Assembly (NCBI GenBank): GCA_900759335.1
Contig: CAAEUX010000064.1
Span: forward strand, 1-15,754
Source of the DNA: an uncultured Collinsella sp.
GTDB taxonomy: Bacteria; Actinomycetota; Coriobacteriia; Coriobacteriales; Coriobacteriaceae
Length of the DNA stretch: 15,754 nucleotides
Direction: 5' to 3'
Shown: piece by piece, positions 8,592 through 15,660 of the stretch
Position numbering within the stretch: the first letter of the stretch is position 1
Layout of the letters: each line of letters starts with the position of its first letter
Made by a program: the position numbers and the translations under genes
Notes under the pieces: generated by a model
The model's input: the letters and a program-made list of their open reading frames with translations, nothing else
Database searches by the model: none
What the model was told of the DNA's origin: nothing

Positions 8592-9395
8592 TTACTCCTC
8601 CTCCGCGACCTCCTCTGCCTCGGAGACATACACGGCGGTAAGGACCGTGAAGACGTAAGCCTGGATGGCGCCGACCACAAGCTCGATCGCATAGATCAGG
8701 ATGAGGATGGCAAGCCAGGCCAGCGAAGGCAGGGCGCCGACGGCGTGGGCCGCGGAAACCTGCTGAAGCAGCGGCTGCATGAACATGCTCGCCATGATGG
8801 CGAACGAGCCCATGACCACGTGTCCTGCGAACATGTTGCAGAACAGACGGACGGCGAGCGTGATGAGGCGCAGGAAGGTCGAGAAAAGCTCGACGACCCA
8901 CACGAGCACGTTCATCGGGAAGCTCACGCCCTGCGGGGCGAGGCTCTTGATGTAGCCGATCACGCCGTGAGCCTTGCATCCGTAGTAGATGAAGTACACG
9001 AAGGCGAAAATGGCGAGTGCGGCGGTGGAGCCGATTGCGCCGGTGCCGGGCTTCATTCCCGGGATCAGGCCGATCATGTTATTGATCAGGATGAACAGGA
9101 AAAGCGAGCACAGGAACGGGAAGTGCTTCTTCCAGTTCTCACCCACGACACCCTTGCCGATATCGTTCTCGACGTACTCGATGATGTACTCGAAACCGTT
9201 GACGAAGAAGCCCTTGGGGACCAGGGTCTGCTTCTTCTTGAACACGGCCAGGACGATCAGGAGCACGATCGTGGAGACGATCAGCCAAAACGAGTACTGC
9301 GTGATGCCGCAGCTCAGATCGCCCACGACAGGGGTGGAGCTGAACTCGCTGACCAGATGATTAATCTCATCAGGCAGCTTTTCAAAAATTTCCAC
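8592..9395 (-). CDS. atpB: ATP synthase Fo subunit a
   Basis: Subunit a forms the two proton half-channels against the c-ring. The product is 267 residues with several membrane segments (about 33-52, 91-112, 120-140, 155-182, 195-255). The essential arginine is Arg183 in LAVRLFCNMFAGH, and the conserved Gln245 lies in GAIQAYVF. The position equal to E. coli Glu219 is His192. The position equal to E. coli His245, counted from the conserved Gln, is Glu238. This is the swapped His/Glu pair seen in mitochondria and many bacteria. The start is GTG at 9395, with AAAGGTAA just upstream, three bases after the preceding gene. The C-terminus is acidic. Confidence 0.96.
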   Translation of the reverse strand: MEIFEKLPDEINHLVSEFSSTPVVGDLSCGITQYSFWLIVSTIVLLIVLAVFKKKQTLVPKGFFVNGFEYIIEYVENDIGKGVVGENWKKHFPFLCSLFLFILINNMIGLIPGMKPGTGAIGSTAALAIFAFVYFIYYGCKAHGVIGYIKSLAPQGVSFPMNVLVWVVELFSTFLRLITLAVRLFCNMFAGHVVMGSFAIMASMFMQPLLQQVSAAHAVGALPSLAWLAILILIYAIELVVGAIQAYVFTVLTAVYVSEAEEVAEEE

Positions 9396-9398
9396 GAC

Positions 9399-9710
9399 TT
9401 ACCTTTCGACCTCATGAGGATCTCGCAGCGCCTTGGCGACGCGAACCGCGCAGGCGGCCATAAAGGCCACGAAGCCGATCGCCTCGCCCAGGAGGAACAT
9501 GCGAAATGCCTCTCCGAACAACACAAACACAACCAAGGTAAAGACGAGCAGGGCGATTGCCGAGACCGCCAGACTCACCATACCCTTGAGCATGTCCGCA
9601 TTCTGCTTATCGTCAAGAACCGGCTTGAGCGTAAAGACAAAGGGAAGGAAGGCAATTGCGCCCGCGATGGCGCCTGCAACGATAGCGAGCAGATCGGCTA
9701 TCTGAAACAC
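9399..9710 (-). CDS. Small three-helix membrane protein at the AtpI position
   Basis: This is a 103-residue protein with three predicted membrane helices (about 8-28, 44-65, 70-92) and a short charged C-terminus (KALRDPHEVER). It is the first gene of the atp operon, the place of atpI, whose product helps assemble the c-ring or carries ions in other bacteria. Sequence likeness to AtpI is weak by eye, so the name rests on position and topology. I chose GTG 9710 because GAGGA lies five bases upstream (9716-9720). A longer reading from TTG 9785 would start upstream of the predicted transcription start and is unlikely. It ends three bases before atpB. Confidence 0.75.
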   Translation of the reverse strand: MFQIADLLAIVAGAIAGAIAFLPFVFTLKPVLDDKQNADMLKGMVSLAVSAIALLVFTLVVFVLFGEAFRMFLLGEAIGFVAFMAACAVRVAKALRDPHEVER

Positions 9711-9771
9711 TGGCGTCCTCACTTTCCTTTTTAACGCCTCACAGAACAGTTCCCGCCAAACATTGGTGACT

Positions 9772-9799
9772 ATTGTACGAGCCAATCGCTAAAGTACAA
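9772..9799 (-). promoter_or_regulatory. Promoter of the atp operon
   Basis: On the minus strand the -35 is TTGTAC (9799-9794) and the -10 is TACAAT (9777-9772), with a 16-bp spacer. Transcription would start near 9765, giving a leader of about 55 bases before the GTG of the first gene. The region from here to the upp stop (9800-9991) has no ORF or clear terminator; it holds a GC-rich stem (9915-9924 with 9939-9947) and an inverted repeat (9871-9877 with 9896-9902). Confidence 0.7.
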
Positions 9800-9991
9800 C
9801 CGAAAAAGCATCGGTTAATACGCACCTGTTCGTTTTCTTAAGACCTTCTTTATGCCGCAGGTACGGTAATACGTTTTTCTCGAACCCTGCAGGGCAAAAC
9901 GTCCGTTAACAGGAGCGCGCGTGGACGTCTTTTGCTCGCCCGCGCGCACCATTTCTTCGTATTTTCGACGTTAGCCGGTATGGCCCAGAGA

Positions 9992-10639
9992 TTACAGCGT
10001 GCCGTAGATGCGGTCGCCGGCGTCGCCGAGGCCGGGAACGATGTAGGCAGCCTCGTTGAGATGGTCGTCGATGGCGCAAGTATAGATATGCACATCGGGA
10101 TCCTTCTCAGTCAGCGACTTGAGGCCCTCGGGGGCCGCGACGATGCACAGCATGCGGATGTCCTTGACACCGCGCCCGCGCAGGTAGCTGATGGCCATCT
10201 CGGCCGAACCGCCCGTGGCGAGCATGGGGTCGACGACCAGGCAGATGCGCTGGTCGATATCCTTGGGCATCTTGCAGTAATACTCGTGCGGCTCGTGGGT
10301 GACCTCGTCGCGCTCCATGCCGATGTGGCCCACGCGAGCGGAGGGCACCAGGTCGAGGATGCCGTCGACCATGCCAAGGCCCGCACGCAGGATGGGCACG
10401 ATGGCGAGTTTCTTGCCGGCGAGCTGCTTAAACGTTGCGGTGGTGATAGGGGTCTCGACCTCGACGTCTTCCATGGGCAGGTCGCGCATGGCCTCATAGC
10501 CGTCAAAAAGCGCGAGTTCGCGCACGAGCTGGCGGAACTGGTTGGTGCCGGTGTTTTTGTCGCGCAGGATCGACAGCTTGTGCTGGACGAGCGGGTGATC
10601 GACAAGCGTCACACGGGACGTATCGTAGGTGACGGTCAT
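9992..10639 (-). CDS. upp: Uracil phosphoribosyltransferase
   Basis: Upp salvages uracil by joining it to PRPP to give UMP in the cytoplasm. The product is 215 residues, the normal length. Type I phosphoribosyltransferase features are present: VPILRAGLGM (81-90), the PRPP loop VVDPMLATGGSA (135-146) and the uracil-binding end PGLGDAGDRIYGT (202-214). ATG 10639 is chosen because family similarity starts at MTVTYDTSRV and AAAGGGG lies upstream; an ATG 16 codons earlier would add an atypical extension. It sits 123 bases after glpK and just ahead of the atp operon, as in Bacillus. No obvious intrinsic terminator follows it. Confidence 0.96.
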   Translation of the reverse strand: MTVTYDTSRVTLVDHPLVQHKLSILRDKNTGTNQFRQLVRELALFDGYEAMRDLPMEDVEVETPITTATFKQLAGKKLAIVPILRAGLGMVDGILDLVPSARVGHIGMERDEVTHEPHEYYCKMPKDIDQRICLVVDPMLATGGSAEMAISYLRGRGVKDIRMLCIVAAPEGLKSLTEKDPDVHIYTCAIDDHLNEAAYIVPGLGDAGDRIYGTL

Positions 10640-10762
10640 GGGTTGATTGCCCCTTTCGTTGCGGCCGGAAGATGGCCTTGCTGACAAGGCGCATGGCGAT
10701 GTTGTTGCCGCGCGCCGTGCATAAGTTTAACGGTTTGTTGTATCGAGCAGCTCGTCGCAGCC

Positions 10763-12304
10763 CTACTGAGCGGTGTTGAGCGAACGCTTGACGGCATCAC
10801 ACCAGCCCGCAAGGTTTTGTTCGCGGCGCTCGGCGGACATGTGGGGAAGGAAGGTCCTAACGATCTGGGCATTTTGCTCCAGCTCTTCCAGGTCTTCCCA
10901 ATAGCCGACGGCAAGGCCCGCCAAGTACGCGGCACCGATCGCCGTGGTCTCCACCGTCTCGCACTGCAACACGGGGATATCCAGCAGATCGGCCTGGAAT
11001 TGCATGATGAACTCGTTGCGCGAGGCACCGCCATCGACGGACAGGCGCTCAATCGAAAGTCCCACGTCCTGCTCCATGGCGCGCAGCACGTCGTAGCTCT
11101 GATATGCCATGGACTCGCAGGCGGCACGTACGATGGTCGCACGGCTCGAGGCGCCGGTCAGACCGCACACGATACCGCGGGCATGCGGGTCCCACCAGGG
11201 AGCGCCCAGACCCGCAAAGGCGGGAACGAAGTAGCAGCCCTCATTGTCGTTGATCGAAGCGGCGAGTTGTGCCGACTCGCTCACACTCGAGATGATGCCG
11301 ATGTTGTTGCGCAGCCAGTTCATGGTGGAACCGGCAGCAAAGATGGAGCCCTCGAGTGCATAGCTGATCTTGCCGTCCGCGGCGATACCGATTGTGGAGA
11401 CCAGACCGTTCTTGGATTCGACGACCTCGTCGCCGGTGTTCATGAGCATAAAGCAACCCGTGCCATAGGTGTTTTTGGTCTGGCCGGGATGGAAGCAGCA
11501 GTGGCCGAACAGCGACGCCTGCTGATCGCCCGCCACGCCCATGATGGGCGGCATGTTGGTCATGATGTCGCTCGCGACGCGGCCGTAGTCGCCCGAACTC
11601 CAACGAACCTCGGGCATCATGGAACGTGGAACGTCAAAGAGCGCCAGCAGGTCGTCGTCCCAATCGAGCGTATGGATATTAAAGAGCGCCGTGCGGCTGG
11701 CATTGGTGTAGTCGGTGGCAAAGACCTGACTGCCGGTGAGGTTGTAGATGAGCCAGGTATCGATGGTGCCGAACATGAGGTCGCCCGCCGCCGCGCTCTC
11801 ACGCGCACCGTCGACGTTGTCGAGGATCCACTGCACCTTGGAAGCCGAGAAATACGGATCGAGCGTGAGTCCCGTGCGGGAGCGCACCAGCTCTTCTGCG
11901 CCCCGCTCGACCAGCTCGTCGATCAGAGGTGCGGTGCGACGGCATTGCCACACGATGGCGTTATAGATGGGTTGGCCGCTTATGCGGTCCCACACCACCG
12001 TGGTCTCGCGCTGGTTGGAGATACCGATGGCGGCGATGCGGTCAGAATGGATGCCGCTCTTAAACTGGACCTCCATCATCACGCCGATCTGGCTGGCAAG
12101 CACCTCCATGGGGTCTTGCTCTATCCAACCGGGACGCGGGAAGCTGGTTTTGACGCTACGACGTGCCTGCGCGACGATGCAGCCGTACTCGTCGACGATG
12201 GTCGCAAGTACCGAGGTGGTGCCGCAGTCGAGCGCCATGATGTAGGAACCGCCAAAGTTAAACGAGGCATCTTCCATGCCCAGGCTGCCCAGATTCAACG
12301 ACAT
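10763..12304 (-). CDS. glpK: Glycerol kinase
   Basis: GlpK phosphorylates glycerol to sn-glycerol 3-phosphate, trapping it for lipid synthesis or catabolism. This is an FGGY-family sugar kinase of 513 residues. Signatures are the phosphate loop ALDCGTTS (24-31), the glycerol-binding NQRE (Arg99, Glu100) and WQCRRT, DPYFSASKVQWIL, ATDYTNASRT (196-205), GDQQASLFG and NTYGTG. About 20 residues precede the usual start of the fold. The phosphorylatable His of low-GC Gram-positive enzymes (HFYG) is replaced; the matching place reads GDYG (238-241), so control by HPr phosphorylation is not expected. ATG 12304 has AAAGGTG upstream. The gene lies 13 bases after the Sua5-like gene. No glpF or glpD is in the window. 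Confidence 0.93.
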   Translation of the reverse strand: MSLNLGSLGMEDASFNFGGSYIMALDCGTTSVLATIVDEYGCIVAQARRSVKTSFPRPGWIEQDPMEVLASQIGVMMEVQFKSGIHSDRIAAIGISNQRETTVVWDRISGQPIYNAIVWQCRRTAPLIDELVERGAEELVRSRTGLTLDPYFSASKVQWILDNVDGARESAAAGDLMFGTIDTWLIYNLTGSQVFATDYTNASRTALFNIHTLDWDDDLLALFDVPRSMMPEVRWSSGDYGRVASDIMTNMPPIMGVAGDQQASLFGHCCFHPGQTKNTYGTGCFMLMNTGDEVVESKNGLVSTIGIAADGKISYALEGSIFAAGSTMNWLRNNIGIISSVSESAQLAASINDNEGCYFVPAFAGLGAPWWDPHARGIVCGLTGASSRATIVRAACESMAYQSYDVLRAMEQDVGLSIERLSVDGGASRNEFIMQFQADLLDIPVLQCETVETTAIGAAYLAGLAVGYWEDLEELEQNAQIVRTFLPHMSAERREQNLAGWCDAVKRSLNTAQ

Positions 12305-12317
12305 CGCTTACACCTTT

Positions 12318-13061
12318 CTATTGCATCGGGTCGGACAGGACCCGTTCGATCTCTGATGCGGGAAGTGCGCCTTGGCGCAGGATCTGGAGCCCGCCGTGCT
12401 GGAACGACACGATGGTCGAGGCGTCGCGACACGGGGTCTCGCCGGCGTCGACGGCAACATCGACCCCCTCCAGGATGCGCTCCTCCACCGTGGCAAAACT
12501 TGCCGGCGCGGGCGCGCCATGCGTGTTGGCGCTGGTGCAGGCAAGAGGGCTACCGCAGGCGCGGATGAGCGCTTGCACCACGGGCGAGGCCGAAGCGCGA
12601 AGTGCCACGGTGTCGTCGGCAGCACGCATAAAGGTCGGCACGCAGGGAGCCGCCTTGACCACGATAGTCAGGGCTCCCGGCCAGCATCGTCGCGCAAGTA
12701 CGCGGGCATCTTCCGGGATATCCACGCCATAGCGGTCGAGTGCTTCGGCATTATCAACCAGCCAGGCGACCGTTTGGGTGAGCTTGCGCTGCTTGAGGGT
12801 AAAGATGCGGCGGTAGCCGGTACCGAGCGCAGGGACCGCGGCGCCATTGACGACAGCCTGCGGATCGCGCGGCCACGATGGGAATTCGCTTGTATCTTGG
12901 GGCACGGCGTCCGAGAAGGCGTTGACTGCCACGGCGACACCGTAGACGGTCTCGGTCGGGATCAAGGCCAGGCCGCCGCGGCCGAGCACCTCGGCCGTGC
13001 GCTCGACGGCGAGCCGATGCGGCTCGCGCGTTCCCTCGTATACCCGATAGACCGTCTGCAT
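12318..13061 (-). CDS. Sua5/YwlC/TsaC-type L-threonylcarbamoyladenylate synthase
   Basis: This enzyme makes threonylcarbamoyl-AMP from Thr, bicarbonate and ATP for the t6A37 modification of ANN-decoding tRNAs. The product is 247 residues with a YrdC fold. Visible motifs are PTETVYG (35-41), the ATP-contacting KQR (90-92), RCWPGALTIVV (125-135), CTSANTHGAPAP and DASTIV (213-218). The KQR motif normally comes about 25-30 residues after PTET; here it comes 55 after, so roughly 28 extra residues (about 46-80) are inserted. Whether this is TsaC, or a Sua5 lacking its C-terminal domain, cannot be settled, but the length favours the short form. The gene lies 13 bases ahead of glpK and 134 bases after hicB. 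Confidence 0.9.
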   Translation of the reverse strand: MQTVYRVYEGTREPHRLAVERTAEVLGRGGLALIPTETVYGVAVAVNAFSDAVPQDTSEFPSWPRDPQAVVNGAAVPALGTGYRRIFTLKQRKLTQTVAWLVDNAEALDRYGVDIPEDARVLARRCWPGALTIVVKAAPCVPTFMRAADDTVALRASASPVVQALIRACGSPLACTSANTHGAPAPASFATVEERILEGVDVAVDAGETPCRDASTIVSFQHGGLQILRQGALPASEIERVLSDPMQ

Positions 13062-13195
13062 GTGTATGCCAGCCCCTTACGCTCTGGTGAAAGTTTGTTT
13101 ACTGAGGGGCATTCTCGCACGAAACGTTCAACCTATTTGGCCAGAGTGCATGTTGGTTTGGTGAGCGGCTCTAGTAGTCGGTGAAAGTGAGGGGG

Positions 13196-13642
13196 TTATT
13201 GGAAGGCTACAGACTTCTTTGGTCTTCCGGCGTGACGTTCTTGGGCGGCGTAGCGCTCGATGCTGTCTATTGTTATCATCCGACGGCCATCGACGAGTTC
13301 AACATCGAGCTTTCCGGCTTTGACCAGCGCGGTAATCCGCGGAGCGGAGACTTTGAGGTCCAGCGCCGCGTCTTTAAATGTTCGGCACGCCGCTTCCCGA
13401 GCGTCCTCGTAGTCGATTTCGACTGAAAGGGCCACGACCTCGGCCGAACGTTCGTACCCTGCCGGAGTCAAACCGTTGTTGAGGTCGTCGGCCAAAAACG
13501 CCATCAGCGCCTCGGTGGCATGGGCAATCGCTTCTTCGCGCGTATCGCCATCGGCAAAAGCGCCGGGAATCTGCGGGAAGCTGGCGCAGTACCCGTCGTC
13601 TTCTTTTATGAGAACGCAGTCATAGGTAAATCGCTGCCTCAT
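13196..13642 (-). CDS. hicB: HicB-family antitoxin with C-terminal DNA-binding domain
   Basis: HicB neutralises the HicA ribonuclease and represses the operon. The product is 148 residues. The N-terminal partial RNase H-like fold shows YCASFPQIPGAFADGDT followed by REEAIAHATEAL (18-46). The C-terminal part (about 88-135) resembles a winged or MerR/excisionase-like helix-turn-helix: FKDAALDLKVSAPRITALVKAG, then VDGRRMITIDSIERYA, rather than a ribbon-helix-helix. ATG 13642 is fixed by GGAGG five bases upstream; starts at 13660 or 13687 would overlap hicA and lack such a site. It lies 11 bases after hicA in the toxin-first order usual for this family. Confidence 0.88.
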   Translation of the reverse strand: MRQRFTYDCVLIKEDDGYCASFPQIPGAFADGDTREEAIAHATEALMAFLADDLNNGLTPAGYERSAEVVALSVEIDYEDAREAACRTFKDAALDLKVSAPRITALVKAGKLDVELVDGRRMITIDSIERYAAQERHAGRPKKSVAFQ

Positions 13643-13646
13643 TTTG

Positions 13647-13651
13647 CCTCC
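13647..13651 (-). promoter_or_regulatory. Ribosome-binding site deciding the hicB start
   Basis: GGAGG on the minus strand lies four to five bases before ATG 13642 and within the gap after the hicA stop. It selects this start over the upstream in-frame starts. Confidence 0.75.
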
Positions 13652-13653
13652 AA

Positions 13654-13839
13654 CTACCATCCAGCTTGGCGACGAATACTTGCCCACGTGCCCTTCTTTG
13701 GTCGATCACCACCAGAGCCGTTCACGGTGACAACACGGTCGCCAGAAACATACTTAGCATGACTACCGACTTGCGCGACCTTCACGAATCCATCGTGCTT
13801 GAGTAGGGCAATGATTTCCCGAAAGGTAGGAGGTTGCAT
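13654..13839 (-). CDS. hicA: HicA-family mRNA interferase toxin
   Basis: HicA is a small toxin with a double-stranded-RNA-binding fold that cleaves mRNA during translation. The product is 61 residues, the normal size. It begins with FREIIALLKHDGF, followed by the catalytic-histidine motif GSHAKY (His27), then VVTVNGSGGDRPKKGTWASIRRQAG, the family's lysine/glycine turn and last helix. ATG 13839 has an AGAGG-type site upstream. It has its own promoter and an overlapping palindrome, separate from prmC. The surrounding leader is strikingly AT-rich compared with its neighbours, which fits a module acquired between prmC and the Sua5-like gene. Confidence 0.87.
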   Translation of the reverse strand: MQPPTFREIIALLKHDGFVKVAQVGSHAKYVSGDRVVTVNGSGGDRPKKGTWASIRRQAGW

Positions 13840-13863
13840 GGGCCGACCTCTTTCAGCCGTCCT

Positions 13864-13885
13864 AATTATAAACTAGTTTATAATT
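13864..13885. promoter_or_regulatory. 22-bp perfect palindrome, likely HicB operator
   Basis: The half-site AATTATAAACT is followed directly by its exact reverse complement. The palindrome covers the -10 element and most of the spacer of the hicAB promoter, the position expected for an autorepressor. A second, imperfect palindrome (TAACCAGTTA, 13891-13900) lies next to it over the -35. Confidence 0.65.
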
Positions 13886-13893
13886 TTTGCTAA
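13865..13893 (-). promoter_or_regulatory. hicAB promoter
   Basis: On the minus strand the -10 is a perfect TATAAT (13870-13865) and the -35 is TTAGCA (13893-13888), four of six matches, with a 17-bp spacer. The start would be near 13858, about 20 bases before the hicA ATG. Confidence 0.6.
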
Positions 13894-13907
13894 CCAGTTA
13901 ATAAATA

Positions 13908-15158
13908 TTACTGGCGCTGTTTGGGCTCGGTGACGATGGCTCGGACGATGCGGGGGCGATCGGTGAGGTCGCGGACGATGCGCACGTCCGAGAGACCCGC
14001 CTGGCGGCAGAGCTCGGCGGCGGCGTCGAGGGCACCCTCGTAGAGCTCGCAGGCAAACAGGCCGCCGGCGCGCAGCATGTAAGGCGCCGCATTGAGCAGG
14101 CGGCGGAAGATATCGAGGCCGTCGGCGCCGCCCTCAAGCGCCAGGTCGGGCTCGAAGTCCTTGACCTCGTGCGGCAGTGAGCGCATGACGTCGGTCGGAA
14201 TGTAGGGCGGATTGGAGACAAGCACATCAAAGGTGCCCCACTCTTCGCGGGGAATGGAACTCACCAGGTTGGTGAGGCTAAAGGCGACCTCATCGGATGT
14301 GAGACCGAGCGCGTCGCGGTTTTTGGTGGCCAGATCGATAGCGCGCGGCTCGATATCGGTGGCGGTGCAGGTAACGTGGCCGCGGCGCTCCCAGGCAAGG
14401 GAGAGCGAGATGCAGCCCGTGCCGCAGCCGACCTCGAGAACGCGGGCGATGCGGGGCTCGGCTGGGGCAGGCGAAGCGGCATCCTGAGCTGAAGCCGTCT
14501 CCTGGTCGGCACCCTCGATGGCGATGCCGTATTCGTCGAGCTCGGACTCGGCGGCTTCCGCGACTTCGGCTTCTGCTGCCTGCGCGGCGGCCTCCTCGGC
14601 CTCGCGGTCGGCCAGCTCCTCGGCATAGGCACGGCTGCCGAGCACGTCGCTACCCAGCGCAGCCTCATCGGCGGCCGTCAGGTTGGCGGCACGGCGCTCG
14701 GCGGTCGCGCGTTCGTCTGCCAGCGCGGCCTCAGCCTTGCGTGCCTCCTCGACCTCATCGTTCCAAGGCAGCTCAACACGCTGACGGGCAGCAGCCTCGG
14801 GGCTCAGCACCTCGGCATCCAGATAATTGAGGACTTCCTCGACGAGCATCTCGGTCTCGGGACGCGGAATGAGCACGCCGGGGGCGCACGTGACGTCGAT
14901 CATGCGAAACTGCGTGCTGCCGGTGATGTACTGCAGCGGTTCACCTTTAGCGCGACGAACAACGGCCGCGTGCATGGTCTCGAGCTGAGCCGCGTTAAGC
15001 GTCTCGTCCATGCGCATATATAAGTCGATGCGTGCCAAACCCGTGGCAGCGCAGAGCAGCCACTCGGCAGAAAGACGGGGGTGCTCCTCGCCGCGCTCGG
15101 CCAGGTACTCCTTGGTCCACTCGAGACAACGCTTGATGGTCCAAATCTCGTTTGCCAT
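13908..15158 (-). CDS. prmC: Release-factor glutamine N5-methyltransferase (PrmC) with a long Ala/Glu-rich insert
   Basis: PrmC methylates the Gln of the GGQ motif in peptide release factors, using S-adenosylmethionine, which speeds termination. The product is 416 residues, against about 280 usual. The N-terminal release-factor-binding helices (1-80) end in GEPLQYITGSTQF. Then come VLIPRPETEMLVEE (95-108), the SAM motif VLEVGCGTG (240-248) and the catalytic NPPY (316-319). Between PRPETE and the SAM motif lie about 120 extra residues (112-235), rich in Ala and Glu and likely helical. I chose ATG 15158, preceded by AGGGGAGGG; an upstream TTG (15233) falls in the promoter. The usual partner prfA is not next to it here. 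Confidence 0.93.
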   Translation of the reverse strand: MANEIWTIKRCLEWTKEYLAERGEEHPRLSAEWLLCAATGLARIDLYMRMDETLNAAQLETMHAAVVRRAKGEPLQYITGSTQFRMIDVTCAPGVLIPRPETEMLVEEVLNYLDAEVLSPEAAARQRVELPWNDEVEEARKAEAALADERATAERRAANLTAADEAALGSDVLGSRAYAEELADREAEEAAAQAAEAEVAEAAESELDEYGIAIEGADQETASAQDAASPAPAEPRIARVLEVGCGTGCISLSLAWERRGHVTCTATDIEPRAIDLATKNRDALGLTSDEVAFSLTNLVSSIPREEWGTFDVLVSNPPYIPTDVMRSLPHEVKDFEPDLALEGGADGLDIFRRLLNAAPYMLRAGGLFACELYEGALDAAAELCRQAGLSDVRIVRDLTDRPRIVRAIVTEPKQRQ

Positions 15159-15206
15159 GGGGCCCTCCCCTCTTAAGCGCCGGACGGCGCGCGAATGTCG
15201 GAGCAG

Positions 15207-15233
15207 ATTGTACGCGAGGCCAGCGCTTGGCAA
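15207..15233 (-). promoter_or_regulatory. Promoter of prmC
   Basis: On the minus strand the -35 is TTGCCA (15233-15228) and the -10 is TACAAT (15212-15207), with a 15-bp spacer, slightly short. The start would fall near 15200, leaving a leader of about 42 bases before ATG 15158. Confidence 0.55.
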
Positions 15234-15534
15234 GGGGCGATTGCAGGCGATTATCGAGAATCAGCCCAGATTTTTTGTTTGCCCCCGTCCAAAGTGTTCA
15301 TTCGCCGACGTCTAAATCTGCATTCGTCAAGCTTTTGGCAAGGTTGCCCAAAACTGACCAATATCCAACCAAGAACTTGCCACATCGCTTGACGCACGAC
15401 CCATCAAAAATCGCCCCGCGACTTCTTGGACGATTTTTTGAGCATTATTTTGGTAATCGACCGACGCTTTAAGCAGGTAAATGGCCCATAGGCTACCAAG
15501 TCAGCCCAAATAAACCAACATAGCAATTTCCCAA
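15234..15534. other. Gene-free AT-richer spacer upstream of prmC
   Basis: I see no credible gene in this stretch. Two weak stem-loops are visible: 15333-15339 with 15346-15353 (one bulge), and AAAAATCG at 15406-15413 with 15431-15438. The composition is clearly richer in A and T than the flanking genes. Confidence 0.5.
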
Positions 15535-15622
15535 AATGATCCGTAGGGGACGGAGGAAAACGGATCTCTGGCACCGCATCGATGCAGAATGATCCGTTTT
15601 CCTCCGTCCCCAAGGGATCATT
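15535..15622. repeat. REP-like long inverted repeat
   Basis: A 21-bp perfect stem (15546-15566 with 15591-15611, top arm starting GGGGACGGAGG) is extended outward, past a 3x3 mismatch (GTA facing AAG), by eight more pairs (15535-15542 with 15615-15622, AATGATCC). The 24-base loop holds the palindrome GCATCGATGC (15576-15585). The motif GATCC occurs in both halves, so the unit looks like two head-to-head copies of a short repeat, as in BIME/REP elements. A minus-strand reading frame through it (15404-15658) is not convincing as a gene. Confidence 0.75.
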
Positions 15623-15660
15623 CAAGTGCCAACCAAGATAACGCCGATGTCTTGACAATG

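Noticed and set aside
9711..9785. Longer start (TTG 9785) for the AtpI-position gene.
   Set aside because: It lies upstream of the predicted transcription start of the atp promoter, whereas GTG 9710 has GAGGA at the right spacing.
9871..9947. Inverted repeat 9871-9902 and GC-rich stem 9915-9947 after upp as a terminator.
   Set aside because: Stems are interrupted or have large loops, and no T-run follows on the minus strand.
10675..10690. GCCTTG/CAAGGC stem-loop in the upp leader as a regulatory element.
   Set aside because: Six pairs with no competing structure or T-run; likely chance in GC-rich DNA.
15159..15233. Longer PrmC start at TTG 15233.
   Set aside because: It would begin in the -35 box of the promoter; ATG 15158 has a strong ribosome-binding site and matches the usual PrmC N-terminus.
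15404..15658. Minus-strand 84-codon open frame as a gene.
   Set aside because: It runs through the REP-like palindrome, shows no family resemblance and lacks a clear ribosome-binding site.
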